DNA of 64,000 bases, taken from contig NZ_LDTZ01000016.1 of NCBI RefSeq assembly GCF_001186365.1, positions 477,033-541,032 on the forward strand, given 5' to 3'. The translations under genes were made by a program, and so were the position numbers. Below, piece after piece: positions 11,141 to 20,900 of the stretch. The stretch is from Gordonia jacobaea. Lineage in GTDB: Bacteria > Actinomycetota > Actinomycetes > Mycobacteriales > Mycobacteriaceae. The notes under the pieces were generated by a model. The model did not search any database. It was given only the letters and a program-made list of their open reading frames with translations, and had not been told where the DNA came from. The stretch's first letter is position 1. Each line of letters opens with the position of its first letter.

Positions 11141-12313
11141 GTGTCCCTGCCACCGCTTGTCGCACCAGCGGCAGAACTCTCCAATGACGAAGTAGCCCGC
11201 TACAGCAGGCACCTGATCATTCCCGATGTGGGGATGGACGGTCAGAAACGGTTGAAGAACGCCAGGGTGCTCGTCATCGGCGCCGGTGGACTCGGTTCCC
11301 CGACGCTGCTCTACCTCGCGGCAGCGGGTGTGGGAACAATCGGCATCGTCGAATTCGACGTCGTCGACGAGTCGAATCTGCAGCGACAGGTCATCCACGG
11401 ACAGTCAGACATCGGTCGGCCGAAGGCCGAGAGCGCTCGTGACTCGATCCAGGAGATCAATCCGTACGTCACCGTCAACATTCACGATGAACGGCTCGAG
11501 CCGGAAGGCGCGATCGAACTGTTCTCGAAGTACGACCTCATCATCGACGGCACCGACAACTTCGCGACCCGGTACCTGGTCAACGACGCCGCGGTGCTCG
11601 CGCACAAGCCGTACGTGTGGGGATCGATCTATCGGTTCGAGGGCCAGGCGTCGGTGTTCTGGGAGGACGCACCCGACGGACGCGGCATCAACTATCGCGA
11701 TCTGTATCCGCAGGCGCCGCCGCCCGGGATGGTTCCCTCCTGCGCGGAGGGTGGCGTTCTCGGCATTCTCTGCGCGTCGATCGGCTCGATCATGGGTACC
11801 GAGGCCATCAAACTGATCTGCGGTATCGGCGAGCCGTTGCTCGGTCGTCTGATGGTCTACGACGCGCTGGACATGACCTATCGAACCATCAAGATCCGCA
11901 AAGACCCTGAGGGCGAACGCATCTCCGGACTCATCGACTACGAGGAGTTCTGCGGTGTGGTCTCCGACGAGGCCGCGCAGGCAGCCGACGGTTCGACGCT
12001 CACTCCGCGCGAACTGAAGGAGCGTCTCGATGCCGGCGAAAAGCTGGCGCTGATCGACGTCCGCGAGCCCGTCGAATGGGACATCGTGCACATCGACGGT
12101 GCCACGCTGGTCCCGAAGGGCGACATCCTCTCCGGTACGGCGCTCGCGCAGATCCCGCAGGACCGTCCGACGGTGCTCTACTGCAAGACCGGTATCCGGT
12201 CCGCCGAGGCGCTTGCCGCGTTGAAACGTGCGGGTTTTGCCGACGCCACTCACCTTCAGGGTGGGGTCACCGCGTGGGCCAATCAGGTCGACAAGGAACT
12301 GCCGGTCTACTAG
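11141..12313 (+). CDS. moeZ: Adenylyltransferase/sulfurtransferase MoeZ
   Basis: A 390-residue cytoplasmic enzyme. The N-terminal ThiF/MoeB domain has the nucleotide motif GAGGLGSPTLLYLAAAGVG and the following acidic strand IVEFDVVDESNLQRQ. The C-terminal rhodanese domain (from about residue 285) has the persulfide-carrying cysteine in YCKTGIRSAEAL. In mycobacteria MoeZ activates sulfur-carrier proteins such as CysO and MoaD2 by C-terminal adenylation and transfers sulfur to them, serving cysteine and molybdopterin synthesis. The GTG start is set by GGAGG at 11129-11133. It stands as a single gene. Confidence 0.93.
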   Translation: MSLPPLVAPAAELSNDEVARYSRHLIIPDVGMDGQKRLKNARVLVIGAGGLGSPTLLYLAAAGVGTIGIVEFDVVDESNLQRQVIHGQSDIGRPKAESARDSIQEINPYVTVNIHDERLEPEGAIELFSKYDLIIDGTDNFATRYLVNDAAVLAHKPYVWGSIYRFEGQASVFWEDAPDGRGINYRDLYPQAPPPGMVPSCAEGGVLGILCASIGSIMGTEAIKLICGIGEPLLGRLMVYDALDMTYRTIKIRKDPEGERISGLIDYEEFCGVVSDEAAQAADGSTLTPRELKERLDAGEKLALIDVREPVEWDIVHIDGATLVPKGDILSGTALAQIPQDRPTVLYCKTGIRSAEALAALKRAGFADATHLQGGVTAWANQVDKELPVY

Positions 12314-12391
12314 GCGTCGTTCGTCGCAAGTCCCGGCGCGCCCCGCGTCGCTGCAGCACATACGGCGTTGTGCTCGGTAATCTCTGCAGAC

Positions 12392-13246
12392 GTGCAGAAT
12401 CCGCAACCGCCCGATCACGTGCTCAACACGTTCGGGCTCACCTCTCACCCGCCCATCGCCATGGGCGACACCTGGGTGGGTGGCTGGCGGGTCGGCGAGG
12501 TGGTGTTGTCCCTCGTACCCGACCACGCGCGGGCAGCGTGGTCGGCGTCTGTGCGCGAGAACCTCTACGTCGAGGGACTGCGCGTCGCACGACCGTTCCG
12601 CGCGACCGACGGGCGGTACGTCGTATCGGGGTGGCGCGCGGACACCTACATCGCCGGGTCTCCCGAACCTCGACACGACGAGGTACTCGCCGTCGGTGAT
12701 CGCCTCCACGAGGTGCTCGCCGATCTCGAACGTCCACGCTTCCTGTTGCAGCAGCCGGCACCGCCGCACACCGACGTCGACGTGTTCGCCGCGGCCGACC
12801 GCGCCGCGTGGGAAGACGTGCCGTTGCGTTCGGCGCGCGCCGCCGGAATGAGCGAACCCACGTCCGACGACGGCAAGCGCAGCGTCGACATGCTGAAAAC
12901 CCTCGGAACGCTGCGCAAGCCTGTCGACGTGCCGTCGCAGGTGGTGCACGGCGATCTGTTCGGCACTGTCCTCTTCGCGGGTGCGGCCGCCCCCGGCATC
13001 ACCGACATCGTGCCCTACTGGCGTCCGGCTCCGTGGGCGTCGGCGGTCGTCGTCGTCGACTCGCTTGCGTGGGGCGGGGCCGACGATGAACTGGTGCAGC
13101 GGTGGTCCGACCAACCCGAATGGGCGCAGATGATGTTGCGCGCCACCATGTTCCGGCTCGCGGTACACGCCCTGCATCCACGCTCGACTGCCGGCGCGCT
13201 GCCGGGACTCGCGCGGGTCGTCGACATCGTGCGGATGATGCTCTAG
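12392..13246 (+). CDS. TIGR02569-family conserved actinobacterial protein (Rv3205c-like)
   Basis: A 284-residue protein found only in mycolata. The N-terminal PPDHVLNTFGL, the WVGGWRVGEVVLS strand and VVHGDLFGTVLF resemble the core of aminoglycoside-phosphotransferase-like folds (the HGDxxxxN loop is only partly kept), so a degenerate kinase fold is possible. The start at GTG 12392 gives a short N-terminus like that of relatives, but no clear ribosome binding site is visible. It follows moeZ in the same direction with a gap of 78 bp, as in M. tuberculosis. The function is unknown. Confidence 0.78.
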   Translation: MQNPQPPDHVLNTFGLTSHPPIAMGDTWVGGWRVGEVVLSLVPDHARAAWSASVRENLYVEGLRVARPFRATDGRYVVSGWRADTYIAGSPEPRHDEVLAVGDRLHEVLADLERPRFLLQQPAPPHTDVDVFAAADRAAWEDVPLRSARAAGMSEPTSDDGKRSVDMLKTLGTLRKPVDVPSQVVHGDLFGTVLFAGAAAPGITDIVPYWRPAPWASAVVVVDSLAWGGADDELVQRWSDQPEWAQMMLRATMFRLAVHALHPRSTAGALPGLARVVDIVRMML

Positions 13247-13271
13247 CGGCGCTCTCGGCCGGATCGGTACA

Positions 13272-13577
13272 TCACGACGTCGGGATCTCCCAGCGGCAGT
13301 CGCGCAGCGCGACGCGGTCGTCGGTGACGGGTACGCCCTCGGCGCGCAGTCGTTCCAATTGACGCGCTGCCAGGTGTGCCGCGGGGCGCCCCGACGCCGG
13401 AACAACCCGATGCCACGGCAGGTCCGCGGTGTCGGTGCGCATGATCCAGCCGACGATCCGCGGTGACGAGAGCCCCGCTGCGGCCGCGAGGTCGCCGTAG
13501 GTGCTCACCTGGCCTACCGGGATGGCCGCGACGAGATCGCGCACCACTTCGACGTCGGCCTCGCTGATCCGGGCCAA
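13272..13577 (-). CDS. Alkyltransferase-like protein (Atl/MGMT family, no acceptor cysteine)
   Basis: A 101-residue MGMT-type DNA-binding domain (Rv3204-like). The helix-turn-helix region reads VSTYGDLAAAAGLSSPRIVGW. At the active site, where O6-alkylguanine transferases have PCHR, this protein has PWHR, so tryptophan replaces the alkyl-accepting cysteine. Proteins of this kind (Atl) bind O6-alkylguanine and flag it for nucleotide excision repair and do not remove the alkyl group themselves. It lies 7 bp after the hydrolase gene and is probably co-transcribed with it. Confidence 0.9.
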   Translation of the reverse strand: MARISEADVEVVRDLVAAIPVGQVSTYGDLAAAAGLSSPRIVGWIMRTDTADLPWHRVVPASGRPAAHLAARQLERLRAEGVPVTDDRVALRDCRWEIPTS

Positions 13578-13584
13578 CGGCTTT

Positions 13585-14364
13585 TCACTTGCCTTCGCGG
13601 ACGAGTTTGGCGCACAGGTCGGGTTCGAGGAACGGCACCATGTGTGCGCAGTCGGCGTGGTGGACGGTGACGTCTGGTCGCTCCGCCGCGCAGGCGTCGA
13701 GGAATGCGCGACCGACGAACGGCGGGTCGACGCGGTCGGCGACGACTACGTCGGTACCGACGCCACGCGGGGGTAGGACGAACGGTCGCGCCATCTCGCT
13801 CCACGCTGTCGCCGCGGCGGGCTCGCTGATCCGCCACCCGACCCGGCCGTGTGGACGGTCGACGAGATGCTCGTCGAGTTCGCGATCGAGGTCGTCGGTC
13901 GGAACGTCGGCCCACCCCTCGGACAGCTTCGCGGCGCGCGCGGCGTCGGCGTTGGCGTAGTCCCAGTTGTCGAGGCTGTCGGTGGACACTTCGAGCGCGA
14001 ACACCGGGTCGAGGCCCTGGGCGGGATCGAGGAGGACGAGCCGACGAACCCGGTCGGGCATGCGCGCGGCGAGGCGTACGGCGATGGCACCACCGAAGGA
14101 GTGGCCGACCAGCACGAACGGTTCGGTGGCGCCGAGCTGTGTCTCGACAGCGGTGGCGACGGCGTCGACGTGGTCGTCGAGTCCCCACGGCGGCCGCCAC
14201 GGCGACCTGCCGTGCCCGAGGAGATCGGGAGCGATCACGCGGAGCTCGGGAATGCTGCTCGACGCAAAGTGTTCCCATCGTCGGCCGTGGCCGGTGAGAC
14301 CGTGCAGTGCGACGACCGCCGGGCCGTCCGGAGGGCCGAAGACGTAGGTGTGCAGCGGAGCCAT
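13585..14364 (-). CDS. lipV: Alpha/beta hydrolase, LipV-like
   Basis: A 259-residue alpha/beta-hydrolase. The oxyanion strand is VVALHGLTGHGRRW, the nucleophile elbow GHSFGG carries Ser near residue 92, an acidic residue lies in VVVADRVDPPF and the catalytic His in CAHMVPFLEPD. This fits carboxylesterase/lipase LipV (Rv3203), and the substrate is not determined. The ATG at 14364 gives the usual short N-terminus. The gene is divergent from adnA with a 197-bp gap that should contain both promoters. Confidence 0.82.
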   Translation of the reverse strand: MAPLHTYVFGPPDGPAVVALHGLTGHGRRWEHFASSSIPELRVIAPDLLGHGRSPWRPPWGLDDHVDAVATAVETQLGATEPFVLVGHSFGGAIAVRLAARMPDRVRRLVLLDPAQGLDPVFALEVSTDSLDNWDYANADAARAAKLSEGWADVPTDDLDRELDEHLVDRPHGRVGWRISEPAAATAWSEMARPFVLPPRGVGTDVVVADRVDPPFVGRAFLDACAAERPDVTVHHADCAHMVPFLEPDLCAKLVREGK

Positions 14365-14561
14365 GAACTCATCATGCCCCGCGGCGTATGCGTTCGGTGT
14401 GCGCCACCCCGACTGCTCGTCCGGGTGGGGAAGTCGTCGGAACGGGTGTCGGAGGCGCGTGATTCGATGGACTCGTGGCTCGACGACAAGGGGGACTGGG
14501 ACCGTCCCGGACGCAGACACCCCGCACACGCCCTCGTGAGGGGCAGGGTGGCGGCACGGCT

Positions 14562-17500
14562 ATGCGCACCCATCTCGTCGCATCGACCACCGGGCCCAAC
14601 GGTGCGCAGGGGGCCGCGCAGCCGAGGGTCTGGCCCGCGCAGGTGCAGGCTGTCATCGACGGTGAGGCACCGGCCCCTGGCGACGGCTCGAGCTGGCAAC
14701 CCTGGCGGGTGCACGGCGGGCCCGGAACAGGCAAGACGTCGCTCGTCGTCGACGCCGCCGTCGCGCGGTTGCTGTCTGCCGACACGGATCCGGAGTCGAT
14801 CCTCGTGCTCGCGTCGAGTAGGCGCGCGGCGGTCGCGCTGCGCGAACGGATCACCCGCAGGGTGTTGGCGGCGTCGGGTGGCTTCGGAACAGGTGCAGGC
14901 GGCGCGTTGCGCGAACCCCTCGTCCGCACGATCCACTCGTACGCCTTCGCCATCCTGAGGTTGCAGGCGAGCGCTCACGGCAATCCGCCGCCTCGTCTGA
15001 TCACCGGTTCGGAGCAAGACGTCGTGCTGCGGGAACTGCTCGCGGGCGATATCGAAGACGGTGCGGGCTACTGGCCCAAGTTGCTGCGTCCCGCGCTGGG
15101 CACCGACGGCTTCGCGCAGGCACTGCGCGACCTCATGATGCGGGCCGCTGAACGCGGCGTCGGCCCCGAAGAACTCGCGTCGCTCGGCCGCGCACACCGC
15201 CGCCCCGAATGGATCGCCGCCGCGCGGGCATACGCACAATACGAGCAGAACATGCTGTTGCGCGGGGCCGTGGGGCTCGCGACTCCCGGTGCGTCGGCGC
15301 CCGCGGTCGACGCCGCAGAGCTCGTCGGGTCGGCACTGTCGGCGTTCGCGACAGATCCCGAGCTTCTCGCGGGGCAGCGCAGTCGCATCCGGCACCTGAT
15401 CGTCGACGACGCGCAGCACCTCGACCCGCAGGCAGCAGAACTGGTCCGACTCGTCGGCACCGGAACCGAATCGACGATCATCGCCGCCGACACCGACCAA
15501 TCGATCTTCGGATTCCGCGGTGCGAGCCCGCGTTTCGCCGACGGACTGGCCGATCCGGGGTCTGAACGCGACATCGTGTTGAGCGAGAACTTCCGCTCGC
15601 ATCCCGACATCGGCGAGGTCGGCCGTGCGCTCGCATCGCGGCTCCCCGGTGCCCGGCCGCATCCCTATCCACGCGCGTCGGCAACCGCGGACGGCGAGGC
15701 CGGCGCGGCGGTCAGGGTGTTCTCGTCGGCAGCCAAGGAGGCCACAGCCATCGCCGACCTGCTGCGTCGTGCCCATCTGTTCGAGGGTGTCCCGTGGTCC
15801 GACATGGCGGTCATTGTGCGATCGGTCCATCTCGCATTGCCCGCGCTGCGGCGAGCGTTCCGATCCGCGGGCGTCCCGCTGACAACGCCCACCTCCGATC
15901 TGCCGATCCACCGGCAACGTTCCGTCGCGGCGCTGATGACGGTGCTGTGCGCGGTCGCGGCGCGCTCGGACGCAGCTGAGGAAGCTCCTTCTCCCGACGA
16001 GACGTTCTCCATCGACGACACCGTCGCGTTGCTGACCGGCCCCATCGGGGCCGCCGATCCGGGCGCGATGCGCCGGCTGCGTCGTGGTGTGCGCAGGTGC
16101 GACGAGAAGGCGGAACGGGCTGCGTCGTCGGCGGGAGACGCCGCGGGTGTGACTGCGGCGCAACGTGATTCGCTGACATCGTTGCGGGAGGCGCTGCTCG
16201 ACGACGAGGTTGCGCAGCGCTACCTGCGCGCGCTGTCCGACGCCGAAGCCGCGCCGTTGCGCCGTGCGCTCGATGTGATCGCTGCGGCGTTGCGTGCTCA
16301 TCGTGCCCGACGCGGCGTCGAGGAGACACTGTGGGCCGCATGGCAGGCGAGTGGGCTCGAGCGTCGGTGGGTCGGCAGTGCGATCCGGGGCGGGCCCGCG
16401 GGTGAGCAGGCCGACCGCGATCTCGACGCGATGATGGCGATGTTCGAGGCGGCAGGCGACTTCGCCGACACCCTCCCGTCTGCCGGTCCCGCGGCATTCG
16501 TGCACTACCTGAGCCAGCTGCAGATCCCGCGTGATTCCCGAACCGCCTCTGCGGCAGCCGATTCCGTGACGGTGCTGTCCGCGCACGCCGCGGCGGGCCG
16601 CGAGTGGGAGGTCGTCGCTGTCGCGGGTGTCCTCGACGGGCTCTGGCCCTCGTTGCGGAGTCGGGGCAGCGTGCTCGCCACCGCAGAACTCGTCGACCTG
16701 CTCGACGGCGTCGCACCCGACGGGATCGACGTCGTCACGCGAGGTGCCGGGGCGCTGGCCGACGAGCGGCGTCTGTTGCTCGTCGCGTGCACGCGGGCGC
16801 GGCGTCGACTTCTCGTCACAGCGGTCGAGGACGGTAGCGGCGACGCATCGCCATCGAGGTTCGTCGCCGAAATCGCCGCGGCGCTCGGCAGCGCGTCCGA
16901 CACCGACACAGATGAGCCGCAGGTCATCGAGGGTGTCGCACTCGATCCCGGCGTCGACCGTGTTCTCTCGCTCCCGTCGCTGGTGGCCACCCTGCGGTCC
17001 GTGGTGATCGCCGGTGCGCAGGAGCCAGAACTCGACGATCGCACCAGGGCGGCCGCCGAACTCCTTGCCACACTTGCCGATTCCGACATCCCGGGTGCGC
17101 ACCCGCGTGATTGGTTCGGTCTGGCAGAGGTGAGCACCGATGCGCCGCTGTGGCGCGCCGACGACGGGCCGATCACGCTGTCGCCGTCGAACATCGAGAG
17201 TCTGAGCAGGTGCTCGCTGCGTTGGCTGCTCGAACGCAACGGTGGGCGCGACGGCGATGCCACGCCCGCGATCGCGGGCAGTCTGGTGCACACGCTCGTG
17301 CAAGCGGTTGCGGGCAACATCGACCCGGCCGAGGTGACCGGCGCGCTGCGCGACATCTGGGAGCGCGTCGACACCGGAGCCGCGTGGTATTCGGCGCACG
17401 AGTTGGAACGGGCCGAGGAGATGCTCACCAATTTCCGTGACTGGCTGCGTATTTCGCGCGATGACCTGCGCGAGCGTGGTGTCGAATCGGCCATCGACGC

Positions 17501-17966
17501 CACGGTGCCCGACATCGACGACGATCCACCGGTTCGGTTGCGCGGTCGCGTCGACCGGCTCGAGGCCGACTCGGCGGGCAGGCCTGTCGTCGTCGATGTG
17601 AAGACCGCGAAGACCGCGGTGTCGCGCGCCGATGCCGAGGAGCACGCACAGCTCGCCGCCTACCAGGTGGCGCTTGCGCACGGCGGTGCGGCGCAGTTTC
17701 CGCCCGACGCCGACGGCACGCTCGAACCCGGGGGTGGCCGCTTGGTGTTCGTGTCGGCGAATAATGCGTCGACGGGCGCGGCCGAGCGTGTCCAACCTCC
17801 GCTCACGCCCGAACTGCTCGACGAGTGGATCACCGTGGTGCGGTCGGCGGCCAAAGCGAGTGTCGGGCCGGTGTTCGACGCGACGCCCAACCCCGGCTGC
17901 GGACACTGTGCATTGCACACGAGTTGTCCCGCCCAGTTGCGTGGCAAGGCGGTGATCGATGACTGA
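14562..17966 (+). CDS. adnA: AdnA subunit of the AdnAB helicase-nuclease
   Basis: A 1134-residue UvrD-like motor with a C-terminal RecB-type nuclease. Walker A is GGPGTGKTS (about residues 52-60). The Walker B position reads VDDAQHLDP, where active UvrD motors have DExQ. The nuclease region has VDVKTAKTA and QLAAYQ. One Cys in SRCSLRW and a final C-x2-C-x5-C near the end match the 4Fe-4S staple of AddB-type nucleases. AdnAB resects double-strand breaks in mycobacteria. The ATG at 14562 is chosen, and a start 29 codons earlier is possible. The gene overlaps adnB by 8 nt (ATGACTGA), which implies translational coupling. Confidence 0.93.
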   Translation: MRTHLVASTTGPNGAQGAAQPRVWPAQVQAVIDGEAPAPGDGSSWQPWRVHGGPGTGKTSLVVDAAVARLLSADTDPESILVLASSRRAAVALRERITRRVLAASGGFGTGAGGALREPLVRTIHSYAFAILRLQASAHGNPPPRLITGSEQDVVLRELLAGDIEDGAGYWPKLLRPALGTDGFAQALRDLMMRAAERGVGPEELASLGRAHRRPEWIAAARAYAQYEQNMLLRGAVGLATPGASAPAVDAAELVGSALSAFATDPELLAGQRSRIRHLIVDDAQHLDPQAAELVRLVGTGTESTIIAADTDQSIFGFRGASPRFADGLADPGSERDIVLSENFRSHPDIGEVGRALASRLPGARPHPYPRASATADGEAGAAVRVFSSAAKEATAIADLLRRAHLFEGVPWSDMAVIVRSVHLALPALRRAFRSAGVPLTTPTSDLPIHRQRSVAALMTVLCAVAARSDAAEEAPSPDETFSIDDTVALLTGPIGAADPGAMRRLRRGVRRCDEKAERAASSAGDAAGVTAAQRDSLTSLREALLDDEVAQRYLRALSDAEAAPLRRALDVIAAALRAHRARRGVEETLWAAWQASGLERRWVGSAIRGGPAGEQADRDLDAMMAMFEAAGDFADTLPSAGPAAFVHYLSQLQIPRDSRTASAAADSVTVLSAHAAAGREWEVVAVAGVLDGLWPSLRSRGSVLATAELVDLLDGVAPDGIDVVTRGAGALADERRLLLVACTRARRRLLVTAVEDGSGDASPSRFVAEIAAALGSASDTDTDEPQVIEGVALDPGVDRVLSLPSLVATLRSVVIAGAQEPELDDRTRAAAELLATLADSDIPGAHPRDWFGLAEVSTDAPLWRADDGPITLSPSNIESLSRCSLRWLLERNGGRDGDATPAIAGSLVHTLVQAVAGNIDPAEVTGALRDIWERVDTGAAWYSAHELERAEEMLTNFRDWLRISRDDLRERGVESAIDATVPDIDDDPPVRLRGRVDRLEADSAGRPVVVDVKTAKTAVSRADAEEHAQLAAYQVALAHGGAAQFPPDADGTLEPGGGRLVFVSANNASTGAAERVQPPLTPELLDEWITVVRSAAKASVGPVFDATPNPGCGHCALHTSCPAQLRGKAVIDD

Positions 17967-20900
17967 CGTCGATGTGAGGCGCGCGCGTGTCTCCGCGACC
18001 TCGTTGGCCGCCGCGCTCGGATTGCCCCTACCGACAACCGAACAGGTCGCGGTGATCGAGGCGCCGCTGGAACCGCTGCTCGTGGTCGCCGGTGCCGGTG
18101 CGGGCAAGACCGAGACCATGGCGTCGCGGGTCGTGTGGCTCGTCGCCAACGGACTGGTGTCACCCGACGAGATCCTCGGACTCACCTTCACCCGCAAGGC
18201 GGCCAGCGAGCTCGGGGCCCGCATCCGGCGTCGACTCTCGATGCTCGCGGGGTCGCCCGCCCTGGTGAACTGGGACCCCGACGGCATGCTGGCCGCACGG
18301 CTGCGTTCCGCCGACCCCGAGGTGAGTACCTATCACGCGTACGCGGGCAGGCTCATCGCCGATTACGGGCTACTGCTGCCCGTCGAACCGAGTTCGACGC
18401 TGCTGAGTGAGACCGAGCTCTGGCAACTCGCGTTCTCGATCGTGTCGAACTGGACGGGGCCGCTGCACACCACCAAGGTGCCCTCCGGCGTGACCGAGGC
18501 CGTGCTGCGGTTGCACGGCGAGATGGCAGAACACCTCGTCGATCTCGACACGCTGACCGCGTGGGGCGACGATCTGCGGTCGATGGTCGATACGTTGCCG
18601 CCCGGTCCGCGGCAGCGTGCGGCGCCGAGCAAAGACCTCATCAAGATCCAGGAGGTCATCGACGAGCGTCGCGAACTGCTGCCGATGGTGGCAGCGCTGC
18701 GCGATGCGATGCGTGAACAGTCCGCTCTCGACTTCGGCAGTCAGATGTCGCTGGCCGCCCAACTGGTGCAACGCAATCCGGATGTCGCGGCGGGCGAGCG
18801 GCGCTCGTTCCGGGCCGTGCTTCTCGACGAGTATCAGGACACGGGCCATTCACAGCGCATCCTGTTGTCCACGCTGTTCGGCGGTGCGGCTACGAAAGCC
18901 TCTGGAGGCGAACGCATTCCGACGGTCGCTGTTACGGCGGTCGGCGATCCGATCCAGTCCATCTACGGCTGGCGCGGAGCGTCCGCGGCGAATCTGCCTC
19001 GCTTCACCGCCGATTTCCCGCGCTCCGACGGCAGGCCCTCGGAACGACTCGAATTGCTGACGAGCTGGCGTAACCCCTCACACACTCTCGAGCTTGCGAA
19101 CCGGACGTCGGAAGAGTTGCGGCGCAGAGGAATTCCGGTCAGTGTGCTGCGTCCGCGACCCGACGCGCCGTCGGGGACCGTCTCGATGGCGCTCACCTCG
19201 ACGGTCGTCGACGAGCGGGCATGGGTGGGTGAGGCCATCGAACGTCATTACCGTGACGCCGAGCGTGACGGCGTCGACCCGCCGACCGTCGCGATCCTGG
19301 TGCGTCGCAACGAGGATTCGGCACCGTTGGCGGCAGAACTCGAGAGTCGGGGAATTCCGGCCGAGGTGATCGGTATCGGCGGGTTGCTCCATGTACCGGA
19401 GATCGAGGACGTCGTCGCGACGCTGCGGTTGATGGCAGATCCGATGGCCGGGACCGCGGCGATGCGGCTCCTGACCGGCGCGCGTTGGCAGTTGGGTGCC
19501 GCCGACATCGCCGCACTGTGGCGGAGGGCCACCAATCTCGCCGCCGACGCCATCGCTGCGTCCGGTGGTGCGGTCACCAGCCGCGAAGAACTCGATGCCG
19601 CGCTCGACGCCGTGCTGCCGACCGAGGTCGTCGACCGTGCCGGAATCGCCGACGCCGTCGTCGATCCGGGCGACCCGGAGGCGTACACACCGCAGGGATA
19701 CGCCCGTATCCGGGCGTTCGGCGCGCAGTTGGAGGCGCTGCGTAGGCGCATCGGCCAGCCGCTGCCCGAGCTCGTCGCCGACGTCGAGAACACGATCGGC
19801 GTCGGCATCGAGGCTCAGATCAGGGCCCGTCGCATGCGTGGCGCGATCACCGGCCGCGAACATCTCGACGCCTTTGCCGAGTACGTCACCGCGTACGCCG
19901 ACCGTCCCGGCGCCAATCTGCCCGGCCTGCTGGCCTTTCTCGACACCGCCGAGACCATCGAGAAGGGACTCGAACCCGGCCGGATCGAGGTGGCCGAGCA
20001 GCGTGTCCAGATCCTCACGGTGCATGCGGCCAAGGGACTTGAGTGGGATGTCGTCGCGCTGCCGCACGTCGCGGCACGGATCTTCCCCGGTGGGAGGGCC
20101 GACACGACGTGGATGCGCAGCGCCAAGGAGTTGCCGGGGCCGCTGCGTGGCGACCTCGCGGAACCGGGGACGGGGGAGGGTTTCCCGACCTTCGACCTCG
20201 CAGCCGCCGGCATCAGCAACCGCAAAGAACTCGCCGAGGCGCTGACTCTGCACAAGGAGGCGATCGACGAGCGCAGGCTGGAGGAGGATCGTCGACTCCT
20301 CTACGTCGCGTTGACGCGAGCACGCCACGACCTGCTCGTCTCGGCGCACCACTGGAGCGAGACCGGCGACAAACCGCGCGGTGGGTCGGAGTTCTTCGAC
20401 GAGCTCGTCGCCATCGTCTCCGACGCCATCGCCGACCCTGCCGTCGACTCCGACGGCCTCAGCATCGACGAGCTCGCCCCGCCACCGGACGATGGTGCGG
20501 CAAACCCGTTGGCCGAGCGGATCATTCGCGAGTCCTGGCCCGCGGATCGGTTGGGCGCGCGCCGCGGGGGAGTCGACGCCGCGGCACGACTCGTCCTCGA
20601 CGCGGTCGCCGCGCGCAGCGCTCCCGCGCTCTTCGACGCACCCGCGGGCAATGCCGCCGGGTCGGACGCGACGGCCGAAGATCCTGAGATCGCGGAAGAC
20701 CCTGAGATCGCGCAGTGGAGAGCGGAGGTCGACGCCCTGCTCGCCGAGCACCACCGAGGTAACCAAGCCGTCGTCGACGTCGCGCTCCCGACGCACCTGT
20801 CGGTCAGTCAACTCGTCGAACTCGACTCGGACGAAAGGGAATTCGCACGACGACTTCGCCGTCCGACACCGTTCCGGCCCAATCCGACGGCACGCCGCGG

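Noticed and set aside
11405..13405. 666-codon minus-strand frame opposite moeZ and its neighbour
   Set aside because: The product is Arg/His-rich low complexity, and moeZ with rhodanese and ThiF motifs is unmistakable on the plus strand.
14235..18287. Very long minus-strand open frame (about 1350 codons) opposite lipV/adnA
   Set aside because: It is a GC-rich antisense shadow. The plus strand carries clear AdnA helicase and nuclease motifs and the minus product shows no domain.
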